A program made the position numbers and the translations under genes. Below the pieces are notes generated by a model. It did not search any database, was not told the origin of the DNA, and saw nothing but the letters and a program-made list of their open reading frames with translations. This document shows positions 28,874 to 36,169 of a stretch of 64,000 nucleotides of DNA, piece by piece. The first letter of the stretch is position 1. Each line of letters starts with the position of its first letter. This stretch comes from Vagococcus fluvialis bH819 (GTDB lineage Bacteria > Bacillota > Bacilli > Lactobacillales > Vagococcaceae): assembly GCF_900163795.1 (NCBI RefSeq), contig NZ_FWFD01000008.1, forward strand, positions 124,001 to 188,000, read 5' to 3'.

Positions 28874-29716
28874 TTATTTTTTTAGAGTATATTCGTACTC
28901 TCGTTTATCAGTAATACCGTTAAAATCCATTAACAATAAATTACTTTTTATCCTTGATACAGTTCTCGCATCTAAGATTAGAGATAATTCATCCAAACTT
29001 AGATTACTTGTAAATATCGTTGTCTTGTTCTCTCTTGCGTTGAGAATATTATAAAGGGTATCTACAGTAAAGTTAGATGCCTGCTTGTTAGAGTTCATTG
29101 ATAGCTCACTACCGATATCATCTAGACCTAGAACGTCCGCTTCTACTAATAAATTTAGATAGTCAGCTGAAGTCTTTTGATCAGTGTACTTTTTATTAAA
29201 CGATTCTTTCATTTCAGATAATAACTTCGGCATCGATACAAACAAACATTTCTTTGAATCACCTAGTTCGTTAATGTTCTTTAACATTCCCATCATTAAA
29301 TGAGTTTTTCCAACTCCTGGAGGACCAACCATAAAGACATTTCTATTATTTTTTAAAACTTCTTTAACCACTGTATGAGTATGTTTTTTGATATCACTCT
29401 CAGTATCATTTTTATTGATATAATCTTTAATGCCTTTATTCAGTAATGATCTATCATGTAGAATACTATTATTTTTCAAAAATAACTTTCTTCCTTCTTT
29501 GGTACTTTCAAATTGTTTTTTAGTTGCTTGAGTTGAAAATTTTTTACTCCGTCGCTCACTCTCACATCTTGGACAAATTATTTCATCGTTAAAGTGCCAT
29601 AAATTGTATTTTTCATGTCCTGGAACATTACACGGTTCTTGAAGCTCAATATATCCAGTACGTTCAATGTGGCTATCTGGTACTTTGACGCTTCCCATTT
29701 CCATTGTTTTACTCAT
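28874..29716 (-). CDS. DnaC/DnaI-like helicase loader ATPase
   Basis: AAA+ protein that loads the replicative helicase on element DNA. An N-terminal zinc-ribbon-like part has C29, then CPRC (48-51). Walker A is GPPGVGKTH (131-139) and Walker B is VLGLDDIGSE (about 195-204). TIFTSNLSLDEL is near residue 245 (sensor 1) and an arginine-rich end follows. 280 residues, typical of phage DnaC-like loaders. GGAGG overlaps the stop codon of the upstream gene. Confidence 0.9.
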   Translation of the reverse strand: MSKTMEMGSVKVPDSHIERTGYIELQEPCNVPGHEKYNLWHFNDEIICPRCESERRSKKFSTQATKKQFESTKEGRKLFLKNNSILHDRSLLNKGIKDYINKNDTESDIKKHTHTVVKEVLKNNRNVFMVGPPGVGKTHLMMGMLKNINELGDSKKCLFVSMPKLLSEMKESFNKKYTDQKTSADYLNLLVEADVLGLDDIGSELSMNSNKQASNFTVDTLYNILNARENKTTIFTSNLSLDELSLILDARTVSRIKSNLLLMDFNGITDKREYEYTLKK

Positions 29717-29728
29717 AACGCAAACCTC

Positions 29729-30612
29729 CTAATAAGGTAATTCTGGTAGTTCTGAATCATCATAACTTGGGACTTTTCTTGCTTCAGCAATATTAGCAGC
29801 CCACTCTGGTGGTATTTCTTCCGTTTGGTTTACCTGGTATTGTTTTCTGTTGTTAGTAGTCACGAATTCGTCCATATAAGAACGTTGGTTAAAGAAAGTG
29901 CTACCTTGCTTTATAAACTGTATTTCAGTTCGCTGTAGCTCGATTTGTTTCTTATAAGCATTAATACCATTTAAAATAGTTTCGTCTGTTGTGCCGTCTC
30001 TGATAGCTTTTTGATAGGACTTAAAGGCATTCTCTTTACCTTGCTTTTTAGGATATTCTTTCCAAATTAAATCAAACCTATTTTTTAAATCGACTTTATC
30101 AACTTCTTTGGAAGATGATTGATCTATATTACTCTTCTCTAACTCTATCTCTTAGTCACATCGATGTTACTTTGTAACTCACTAGCGTTACCTTGTAACT
30201 TTTTCTTTTCTCTATGACGTCTAACTCTTTCTGCGCTATAACTTTCAGAGCCAAGCATTTCAGGTATTCTATTAAGATAATATTCGTCATTTTCCACTAC
30301 TTCAATAAGTTGCTTAGTCTCTAAAAAATTGAGCGTCATGGCTACATTTTCTGGTTCTTCATCAATTAACAAAGATATTTCTTCAGCAAAATCGTCACCT
30401 ATAGATTCAAAATAAAGTTTCCCCTCATCTTTAAGACTTGCTAATAACATTTTTAAGTAAATAACTGTATACGTATCACCACCAGCTATTTTTCTTAACA
30501 ATTTAATTTCTTTCTGATCAAAGAAATCCGTTTTTAATTGCAACCAATAATATCTTTTTGCCTTTGTATCATTTTTGAATTCAGCCAACTTAATATTCCA
30601 CCTACTTACCAA
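29729..30612 (-). pseudogene. Replisome organizer, split by a frameshift
   Basis: Phage-type replication initiator. The first part (30145-30612, 155 residues) has the replisome organizer N-terminal domain (YYWLQLKTDFFDQKEIKLLR) and ends in RVRRHREKKKLQ and VTKR-stop. The next frame continues without a start codon as EIELEKSN, then FDLIWKEYPKKQGKENAFKSYQKA and FIKQGSTFFNQRSYMDEF, ending at 29729. Homologues run through in one frame. One missing base near 30146 (AAGGAG to AAGAG) would explain it. It may be a true mutation or a sequencing error; no slippery sequence is visible. Confidence 0.82.
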
Positions 30613-30626
30613 TTTTATTTATATTT

Positions 30627-30842
30627 TTATATTCCTATCCCAAACTCAGATAGCTCTGTAGCATGCTTAGTCGCTAATAACTTGACTGATGCCAGAAAGC
30701 CGCTTAATGCGTTTATATCTTCGGTTTTTATATCATTAAACAAAAAATTATTGTAAACAAATGAATCTAAACCGTGAATTGCATTCTCTAAGTTATTTGC
30801 ATCGATTGTAATATCATCAATATTTAATGTTTTTTCTTTCAT
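30627..30842 (-). CDS. Hypothetical protein of the element (71 aa)
   Basis: Unknown function. I chose ATG at 30842 with GGGGAAG nearby (MKEKTLNIDDITIDANNLEN); longer frames have no ribosome site. Acidic, probably alpha-helical, ends in SEFGIGI. It lies just before the replisome organizer, where phages often carry small regulators. Confidence 0.65.
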   Translation of the reverse strand: MKEKTLNIDDITIDANNLENAIHGLDSFVYNNFLFNDIKTEDINALSGFLASVKLLATKHATELSEFGIGI

Positions 30843-30878
30843 TTTACTTCCCCATTTCATCATAATTTGTGATAACAT

Positions 30879-30944
30879 GAGGTAAATAGGGATTAAAATC
30901 TATTTACCTCAGCACGCTTAAAGGATTGCAGTCCTAAGTGTGCT
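30879..30944. repeat. Two adjacent inverted repeats
   Basis: GAGGTAAATAG and CTATTTACCTC (11-bp arms, 10-base loop) directly followed by AGCACGCTTA and TAAGTGTGCT with a nested GGAT/GTCC pair. They fill the gap between two small genes ahead of the replication genes. Possible origin, terminator or RNA element; undecided. Confidence 0.6.
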
Positions 30945-30948
30945 ATTT

Positions 30949-31176
30949 TTATTTATCTTCATATCCTAAAATCTCTTGAATCTGTGACACATAACAGGCA
31001 ATAGCTGAACCAGCTAAATTTTTAGCTCTTTCTAATGGCGTTTCATCAATACTTCTTGAACCATCACCATCAATGAGTTTAGCTTTATATACCTTGTTTT
31101 CATCAATAGTAGAAATTTCTTCTAAAATACCAGATAAATCTCTTAACAACTCTCTTACACTTTTTTCTTCATTCAT
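30949..31176 (-). CDS. Hypothetical protein of the element (75 aa)
   Basis: Unknown function. Helical N-terminus (SVRELLRDLSGILEEISTID), then ETPLERAKNLAGSAIACYVS. AGAGGAAA five bases ahead supports the ATG at 31176, which is one base from the stop of the preceding small membrane protein, so the pair is coupled. Confidence 0.7.
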   Translation of the reverse strand: MNEEKSVRELLRDLSGILEEISTIDENKVYKAKLIDGDGSRSIDETPLERAKNLAGSAIACYVSQIQEILGYEDK

Positions 31177-31177
31177 T

Positions 31178-31354
31178 TTAATTTCCTCTTTTCTTTTTTA
31201 ATTGAAATGATGCGATATCTAAATTAAATAAAAACATCATAAACATCGGAATGCCTAAAATAGCTATTAACTTACCGTCTAGGCTTCCTAATATCATTCC
31301 TAGTACAAATACAACTAATAAAACTCCATAACGTCTAACACCGTAAATATTCAT
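31178..31354 (-). CDS. Small membrane protein of the element (58 aa)
   Basis: Starts MNIYGVRRYGVLLVVFVLGM. Two hydrophobic segments (about 9-24 and 29-43) and a basic tail QLKKKRGN. A strong GGAGGAG site is four bases ahead of the ATG. Family unknown; small membrane proteins of this kind are common in the early region of Gram-positive phages. Confidence 0.75.
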   Translation of the reverse strand: MNIYGVRRYGVLLVVFVLGMILGSLDGKLIAILGIPMFMMFLFNLDIASFQLKKKRGN

Positions 31355-31390
31355 GTTTCTCCTCCATCTCGCAAAGCCCGCCCGCTTGCT

Positions 31391-31660
31391 TTATTTTTGG
31401 TGTTCTAACATAAATCGATCTAATTCTGATGTTGCATACCACACTGAACCACCTTCAACAGGTTCTGACCTCTTTAACCCTTGTCTCTCATATCGAATTA
31501 AGGTACCTACGGAAATTCCTTTGTAATAATTGGACACATCCTTCTGTTGTATAAAAGGTGGCTTCTGCACTTGTTGCTCTACTAGTTCAATCATTCGTTG
31601 ATAAGTTTCTTGGTGCTGCTTTAGTAATTCTTGTTCGTACTCAATACTAAAAAAATTCAA
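31391..31660 (-). CDS. Excisionase/AlpA-like helix-turn-helix protein (89 aa)
   Basis: N-terminal coiled segment (YEQELLKQHQETYQRMIELV) and a C-terminal MerR-like winged helix (VSVGTLIRYERQGL-type: ISVGTLIRYERQGLKRSEPV, ending ATSELDRFMLEHQK). Such proteins act as excisionases or activators in integrated elements; that role is inference. The start is TTG at 31660, six bases after AAGGAGGTG. An operator-like repeat (31684-31698) lies just upstream. Confidence 0.75.
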   Translation of the reverse strand: MNFFSIEYEQELLKQHQETYQRMIELVEQQVQKPPFIQQKDVSNYYKGISVGTLIRYERQGLKRSEPVEGGSVWYATSELDRFMLEHQK

Positions 31661-31683
31661 ATCAATCACCTCCTTTTCACAAA

Positions 31684-31698
31684 GAAACATTTCCCAAC
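31684..31698 (+). promoter_or_regulatory. Operator copy 1, GAAACATTTCCCAAC
   Basis: Same 15-base sequence as the copy at 31926. It lies between the Cro-like gene and the excisionase-like gene, so it may let the repressor act on the latter. Confidence 0.6.
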
Positions 31699-31700
31699 TT

Positions 31701-31901
31701 TCACCCAAAAAAAAGAAGGTCAATAGTCACGTTAGAATCTACCTGTTTAAATAATTCTTTTAAAAAAATCTTTTCAGAATCTTTAAATGGCACATTACCT
31801 CTTTCTTTTTCTGAATATGCCTGTCTAGAAATATTCAATTTGTTAGCCATGTCGGATTGTTTTAATTTTAACGCTACTCTATAACCAGCTACTCTATTCA
31901 A
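31701..31901 (-). CDS. Cro-like XRE family regulator (66 aa)
   Basis: Compact helix-turn-helix protein: RVALKLKQSDMANKLNISRQ and AYSEKERGNVPFKDSEKIFL cover the whole domain. It is the first gene leftward from the switch region and so takes the Cro position. Start TTG at 31901, six bases after GGAGGTG; the in-frame GTG further up is part of the ribosome site itself. Confidence 0.82.
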   Translation of the reverse strand: MNRVAGYRVALKLKQSDMANKLNISRQAYSEKERGNVPFKDSEKIFLKELFKQVDSNVTIDLLFFG

Positions 31902-31925
31902 ATTTATCACCTCCTACTACCCAAG

Positions 31926-31940
31926 GAAACATTTCCCAAC
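31926..31940 (+). promoter_or_regulatory. Operator copy 2, GAAACATTTCCCAAC
   Basis: Lies at the expected transcription start of the leftward promoter, mirror-placed relative to copy 3. The core GGAAA-N3-TTCC is palindromic. Confidence 0.65.
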
Positions 31941-31941
31941 C

Positions 31942-31970
31942 TTGACATCATTCTAGCATGACATTATACT
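31942..31970 (+). promoter_or_regulatory. Rightward promoter of the repressor gene
   Basis: Perfect -35 TTGACA (31942-31947), 17-base spacer, -10 TATACT (31965-31970). It drives the CI-like gene at 32011 and overlaps the leftward promoter on the other strand. Confidence 0.85.
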
Positions 31971-31978
31971 GGTGTCAA
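31950..31978 (-). promoter_or_regulatory. Leftward promoter of the early operon
   Basis: Minus strand TTGACA (31973-31978), 17-base spacer, TAGAAT (31950-31955). It shares its spacer with the rightward promoter, so the two should exclude each other. Confidence 0.82.
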
Positions 31979-31993
31979 GAAACATATCCCAAC
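31979..31993 (+). promoter_or_regulatory. Operator copy 3, GAAACATATCCCAAC
   Basis: One mismatch to the other two copies. It begins about 9 bases after the rightward -10, over the transcription start of the repressor gene, suggesting autorepression. Confidence 0.65.
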
Positions 31994-32010
31994 TCAAGGA
32001 GGAATTAATT

Positions 32011-32718
32011 ATGAGCTCTTCTCAAAATAAAGTTGGAGAGAGAATTAAAAATATCAGAATTAGTAAAGGTTTATCTATGGATGATTTTGGGTCTCTTTTT
32101 GATCCACCGGTAACTAAAGGAACAATATCTAAATGGGAAAACGGAAAATATCTTCCTAATAATAACCGAATTAAAAAAATAGCTGAGATAGCTGAGATTT
32201 CTGTTGAAGAATTGCTATATGGAGATATAAGAAATTATCTCAACCCTATCATCATTGAGATAGCAGCAAATCAATACAATATAGATATTAGCGATGATCA
32301 AGAAATGATAGATTATATTTTTGAAGGGTTATACCATGAATCTTATGATAGTGATGAGGAATCACTATATTCTGAGAATAAAGACAGATTGGATGATATA
32401 CTTTTGTATCCTTTCGCTATGGACAGTGAAGGTTTAATACAAACGGCCACTTTAGATTTATTTCATTCAATGAACAAAATAAAAGAGTTAACCGAAAATA
32501 GAAAAGATGATTTATCTAAAAAAGAATATGCAGAATTAACACATACAAAAGACTTAATTACAGAAGTGCTCCAGCAAGCTTATTATGATATTGATGGAAT
32601 GGATGTTGATTCTCATTTCAGCAGTATTGAAAAATATGAAAAAAAACTACAAAAAGAAATAGATAAAAATGCTAATACTGAAATATTAGATCCAAAAATA
32701 CCAAATAATAATAACTAA
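32011..32718 (+). CDS. CI-like XRE family repressor of the element
   Basis: N-terminal helix-turn-helix (VGERIKNIRISKGLSMDDFG, then GTISKWENGKYLPNNNRIKK). The C-terminal 150 residues are acidic and show no S24 peptidase Ser/Lys pair, so induction is probably not by RecA-stimulated self-cleavage (inference). In satellites such repressors are released by a helper-phage protein. AAGGAGG precedes the ATG at 32011; the transcription start near 31977 excludes a longer form. 235 residues. Confidence 0.85.
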   Translation: MSSSQNKVGERIKNIRISKGLSMDDFGSLFDPPVTKGTISKWENGKYLPNNNRIKKIAEIAEISVEELLYGDIRNYLNPIIIEIAANQYNIDISDDQEMIDYIFEGLYHESYDSDEESLYSENKDRLDDILLYPFAMDSEGLIQTATLDLFHSMNKIKELTENRKDDLSKKEYAELTHTKDLITEVLQQAYYDIDGMDVDSHFSSIEKYEKKLQKEIDKNANTEILDPKIPNNNN

Positions 32719-32754
32719 ACTCCCCCCTTACCATCACTTAGAAAGGAGCAAACT

Positions 32755-33732
32755 ATGAGCAATGACATTATTCTATACAGCACAGAGGACGGACAAACAA
32801 AAGTTGAGTTACACTTACAAGATAGCACCGTATGGCTGTCACAATTGGAACTAGCAGAGTTGTTCGATACCTCCAAAAACAATATTAGTCTACATGTTAA
32901 AAACATATTTGAAGATCAAGAATTGGATAAAAATTCAACTGTTAAGGATTACTTAACAGTTCAAAAAGAAGGTAACAGAGACGTTCAACGGACTATCACA
33001 CTCTACAATTTAGATATGATTCTAGCTATTGGCTACCGTGTTCGTTCTGTTAGAGGTGCCCAATTTAGACGATATGCCTCAACTATCTTAAAAGAATATC
33101 TAATAAGTGGCTTTGCCATTAACGATGATAAAGTAACGCAAGAATTAGATTACTTTAAAAAATTACAAAAGCGTATTAGAGATATTAGAACAAACGAAAG
33201 AATATTCTATAAGCAAGTGTTAGATATTTTTGCTACTAGTATTGATTATGATGGTAGTAGTAAAGCTGCAATGGAATTCTTTGCCACTGTTCAGAATAAA
33301 ATGATTTATGCTGTTACAGGACATACTGCACCAGAGCTAATCTTTAATCGTATCGATGCAGATAAAGAAAACTTAGGTTTGACAGTTCAAAAAGGTGATT
33401 ATCCAACTAAAACAGAATTAAAGGTATCAAAAAATTACCTGGATGAAAAAGAACTAACTGATTTAAACCTTATTGTTTCCGCTTATCTTGATACGGCAGA
33501 AAGACAAGCCAACCAAAAAATAAAAATGACCATGAATGACTGGAAAAGTGAACTAGATCGCTACTTAGATTTCCAAAGAGTTGATATTTTACAAGATAAA
33601 GGAAAAATAAGTAGAGATGCAGCTAATAAAAAAGTAGATGATGAGCTAAAGAAATATAAAGCATTAAATAAAGAAGTCAAACAGGTTGATACTGATTACT
33701 TCAACGCATTAAACAAACTCAATAAAAAATAA
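32755..33732 (+). CDS. RhuM family protein
   Basis: 325 residues. The N-terminal region matches the RhuM family (YSTEDGQTKVELHLQDSTVW, then LSQLELAELFDTSKNNISLH and GYRVRSVRGAQFRRYASTIL). The C-terminal half is helical and charged. The family was named as a virulence protein from Salmonella but is widespread on mobile elements with no agreed function. AGAAAGGAGC precedes the ATG. It lies between repressor and integrase, on the same strand, and may be cargo or part of control. Confidence 0.88.
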   Translation: MSNDIILYSTEDGQTKVELHLQDSTVWLSQLELAELFDTSKNNISLHVKNIFEDQELDKNSTVKDYLTVQKEGNRDVQRTITLYNLDMILAIGYRVRSVRGAQFRRYASTILKEYLISGFAINDDKVTQELDYFKKLQKRIRDIRTNERIFYKQVLDIFATSIDYDGSSKAAMEFFATVQNKMIYAVTGHTAPELIFNRIDADKENLGLTVQKGDYPTKTELKVSKNYLDEKELTDLNLIVSAYLDTAERQANQKIKMTMNDWKSELDRYLDFQRVDILQDKGKISRDAANKKVDDELKKYKALNKEVKQVDTDYFNALNKLNKK

Positions 33733-33788
33733 CTAAATCCCCTTACCATCTCGTAAACGCCCGTAGCAAGATAAGGGAGAGAAAACAA

Positions 33789-34961
33789 ATGGCAACATTC
33801 AAGCAATACGATAAAAAAGACGGTTCTAAGGCATGGCAATTCCAAGCTTACTTAGGAGTTAACCCGATAACAAACAAGGCGGTAAAGACAACTAGACGAG
33901 GTTTTAAGACAAAAAAAGAAGCCCAACTAGAACTTAATCGTTTACTAGTGGACTTTGAACAAAACGGATTACAAAAAGAAACTATAACAGCCTTTAAAGA
34001 GATTTGTGAGCTTTGGTTGATAACTTATAAGAAAACAGTTAAAGAGACAACCTACATCACGACAGAGCGTTATATGACCAAGTATGTCTTGCCTTCATTC
34101 GGAGATATTAGAGTGGATAAACTTAACTTAAAAACATGCCAGGTAGAAGTTAATAAGTGGGCTGACAAAACGAAAATGTATAAAATAATCTTGCAGTATG
34201 CTTCTAAAGTAATGGAATATGCGATCAGTTTAGAGTTAGCGGACCGCAATCCATTTAGCAGTGTGATAAGACCAACGCCAAAGAAAGTCATAGAACAAGA
34301 CAAGATAAAGTTCTATACGTTAGACGAATTAAAACAGCTGTTTGAGTTCCTGGAGAACAGAATTAAACAAAATGCTAATGGCCAGCTAATGCAAAAATAC
34401 TTTTCTGAATTGGATCTAATTCTTTTTAGGTTCCTAACCTATTCGGGATTACGTGGAGCTGAAGCAAGCGCCTTAGAATGGCAAGATATTAATTTCATTG
34501 ATAAAACTGTGACAGTCAATAAAAATATGTCTCTTACAAAGAACGGTTTCGTTGTCTCCACACCTAAAACTAAGAGCTCATATAGAACGATCACTTTAGA
34601 TGATAAGACGCTTAGACTGCTTAAAAAATGGCAACTAAGACAAAAAGAAATGCTCTTTGCTAATGGTTTAAGAGATAATAACGTTGTCTTTACTAACTTG
34701 TTTGGTGAACGATTCACTAGACAAGATTTATACCAACGTGCTTCCAGGTTATCAAAAGCTGCTGATCTTCATGTCATTGGCGTTCATGGTTTCAGACATA
34801 CCCACGCATCACTTTTATTGGAGAGTGGTGCCAGCATGAAAGAAGCACAAGTTAGATTAGGTCATAGCAGCATCGAAATGACGATGAATATCTATACCCA
34901 CGTTACAAAAGAAGTCACTGAAAAAACCGTTGAGAAGTTAATGAAATTTGCTAATTTGTAG
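33789..34961 (+). CDS. int: Tyrosine recombinase/integrase
   Basis: Site-specific recombinase that integrates the element at rpmA. AP2-like arm-binding N-terminus (KQYDKKDGSKAWQFQAYLGV), a core-binding SAM-like domain (about 65-160), and a catalytic domain with SGLRGAEASALEW (Arg), HGFRHTHASLLLE (His-x-x-Arg), LGHSSIEMTMNIYTHV (His and Tyr). 390 residues. It faces the attR copy 96 bases away, with two arm repeats directly after its stop. Confidence 0.97.
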   Translation: MATFKQYDKKDGSKAWQFQAYLGVNPITNKAVKTTRRGFKTKKEAQLELNRLLVDFEQNGLQKETITAFKEICELWLITYKKTVKETTYITTERYMTKYVLPSFGDIRVDKLNLKTCQVEVNKWADKTKMYKIILQYASKVMEYAISLELADRNPFSSVIRPTPKKVIEQDKIKFYTLDELKQLFEFLENRIKQNANGQLMQKYFSELDLILFRFLTYSGLRGAEASALEWQDINFIDKTVTVNKNMSLTKNGFVVSTPKTKSSYRTITLDDKTLRLLKKWQLRQKEMLFANGLRDNNVVFTNLFGERFTRQDLYQRASRLSKAADLHVIGVHGFRHTHASLLLESGASMKEAQVRLGHSSIEMTMNIYTHVTKEVTEKTVEKLMKFANL

Positions 34962-34964
34962 TCA

Positions 34965-34987
34965 ATGGCATTCAAAATGGCATTCAA
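34965..34987 (+). repeat. Integrase arm-type repeats, right end
   Basis: ATGGCATTCAA at 34965-34975 and 34977-34987, spaced 12 bases like the left pair. They start three bases after the integrase stop codon. Confidence 0.75.
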
Positions 34988-35010
34988 TTTCAATTCAAGA
35001 CAAAATAAAA

Positions 35011-35045
35011 AAGCCTAAGCCCTTGATAGATAAGGGTTTAGACTT
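35011..35045. terminator. Terminator carried by the element, now serving rpmA and int
   Basis: AAG-CTAA-CCCTT and AAGGG-TTAG-CTT arms; on the minus strand a T-rich tail follows. It lies inside the element, so the element brings a replacement for the displaced host terminator. Confidence 0.75.
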
Positions 35046-35057
35046 ATAATAAAACTA

Positions 35058-35078
35058 ATTATTTAGCTACTGGATAGA
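35058..35078. repeat. attR core, 21 bp, within the rpmA 3' end
   Basis: Identical to 26604-26624 and contains the last codons and stop of rpmA, which therefore keeps its full reading frame after integration. Confidence 0.88.
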
Positions 35079-35343
35079 CAGACACTTGAGTTTTTTCGCG
35101 TCCTTTACGTTCGAAACGTACAACACCTTCAACTTTAGCATACAAAGTATCATCTCCACCACGACCAACGTTTACACCTGGATAAATTTTAGTACCGCGT
35201 TGACGGTATAAAATTGAACCACCTGAAACAGTTTGTCCATCAGCACGTTTAGCACCTAAACGTTTTGATTGTGAATCACGGCCGTTGGTTGTAGAACCGC
35301 CCCCTTTTTTGTGGGCGAATAATTGTAAGTTAATTTTCAACAT
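35059..35343 (-). CDS. rpmA: 50S ribosomal protein L27
   Basis: Ribosomal large subunit protein near the peptidyl transferase centre. The N-terminus [20 protein letters not shown] carries the Firmicutes extension that Prp cuts after the phenylalanine, exposing AHKKG. 94 residues. Its last codons lie inside the att core, so integration left the protein unchanged. Confidence 0.98.
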   Translation of the reverse strand: MLKINLQLFAHKKGGGSTTNGRDSQSKRLGAKRADGQTVSGGSILYRQRGTKIYPGVNVGRGGDDTLYAKVEGVVRFERKGREKTQVSVYPVAK

Positions 35344-35364
35344 GAAAAAAGCACCTCCTTGAAA

Positions 35365-35685
35365 TTATTTTACACGAATATATATATTATATTCTTTTTC
35401 GATATCTCTTAACCCAATATAAAGACTGTTCATTAGGATATCTGTTATTTCAATCTGTTTATCAGACAAATCTGACAGGATTTCAACAAACAGGTAACCA
35501 TCGTCAATATCTACAATTGGTTGATAACCGGCTAATTCTTCAATACTGTTCACTACATTCATTGCTAAAACAGATGCAGCTGCACAAACTATATCAGAAC
35601 CCGATTCAGCAAAATCAGCATGACCAGACATTTCAAAAGAAACAATCCTGTCAGCTTCTTTTCTGAAAAACTCAGCTTTGATCAT
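35365..35685 (-). CDS. prp: Ribosomal-processing cysteine protease Prp
   Basis: Cleaves the N-terminal extension of L27. The catalytic pair is visible: His in EMSGHADFAESGSDIVCAAA (position about 21) and Cys in the same stretch (about 33). 106 residues. Lies between rplU and rpmA as in other Firmicutes. The ATG at 35685 is preferred over the TTG one codon earlier. Confidence 0.95.
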   Translation of the reverse strand: MIKAEFFRKEADRIVSFEMSGHADFAESGSDIVCAAASVLAMNVVNSIEELAGYQPIVDIDDGYLFVEILSDLSDKQIEITDILMNSLYIGLRDIEKEYNIYIRVK

Positions 35686-35711
35686 CAAGATACCAACTCT
35701 CTAAATTTTAA

Positions 35712-36020
35712 TTATGCGTTAATTGCATCGATCATTACTTTAGTGTAAGGTTGACGATGACCTTGTTTACGATGTGAATCTTTTTTAGGTTTGTATTTGT
35801 AAGTTACAACTTTCTTTTGTTTTCCTTGTTTTTCAACAGTTCCTTCAACAGTTGCACCTTTAACAGTTGGAGCACCAATCTTTGTTGTTTCTCCACCTAC
35901 TAAAATAACTTCATCAAACACAACTTTTTCGCCAGCTGCTACGTTTAATTTCTCAACGTAAATCGCTTGACCTACTTCTACTTTTAATTGTTTACCACCA
36001 GTTTTTACAATAGCGTACAT
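35712..36020 (-). CDS. rplU: 50S ribosomal protein L21
   Basis: 102-residue ribosomal protein. [20 protein letters not shown] at the start and the family C-terminus [29 protein letters not shown] precedes the ATG. First gene of the rplU-prp-rpmA operon, behind a structured leader. Confidence 0.98.
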   Translation of the reverse strand: MYAIVKTGGKQLKVEVGQAIYVEKLNVAAGEKVVFDEVILVGGETTKIGAPTVKGATVEGTVEKQGKQKKVVTYKYKPKKDSHRKQGHRQPYTKVMIDAINA

Positions 36021-36135
36021 GTTTGTTCCGCACCTCCTTTTCTTTACTTAGACTCGCCAACTTAAGGGTCATAAATTAATATGAACTTAATACTTAATAT
36101 GTGCGGTTGTAGTTGTGGTGCACACAAATACAACA
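36021..36135 (-). promoter_or_regulatory. Leader of rplU (probable L21 leader RNA)
   Basis: A 115-base untranslated leader with complementary stretches (for example GTTGTATTTGTGTG with CACACAACTACAAC-like segments and CTTAAG near the end). Firmicutes rplU commonly has an autoregulatory leader; I infer this one by position and did not fold it fully. Confidence 0.45.
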
Positions 36136-36140
36136 TTAAT

Positions 36141-36169
36141 ATGATATCAAAAAAAGAAAGATAGGTCAA
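36141..36169 (-). promoter_or_regulatory. Promoter of rplU-prp-rpmA
   Basis: Minus strand TTGACC (36164-36169), 17-base spacer, TATCAT (36141-36146). It overlaps the terminator of the upstream TetR gene. Confidence 0.7.

Larger units (their letters stand above)
26604..35078. mobile_element. Integrated satellite/prophage-like element in the 3' end of rpmA
   Basis: Bounded by 21-bp direct repeats (26604-26624 and 35058-35078) that cover the last codons and stop of rpmA. Gene order from right: integrase, RhuM-family gene, CI-like repressor, then divergent Cro-like gene, excisionase-like HTH, small genes, a frameshifted replisome organizer, a DnaC-like loader and small genes. A 431-residue deaminase-like protein with its own terminator ends the series. 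No capsid, tail, portal or terminase gene is visible. The size of 8.47 kb and the layout resemble PICI-type satellites or a reduced prophage; I cannot decide which. The stretch 26625-26839 holds no gene, only arm repeats and a terminator. Confidence 0.88.

Noticed and set aside
30140-30160. Programmed -1 frameshift in the replisome organizer
   Set aside because: No slippery heptamer or downstream stem is visible; a simple base loss is more likely.
26604-35078. Calling the element a complete prophage or a definite PICI
   Set aside because: No structural or packaging genes exist for a prophage, and no terS, capsid-remodelling or interference gene was recognised to prove a PICI.
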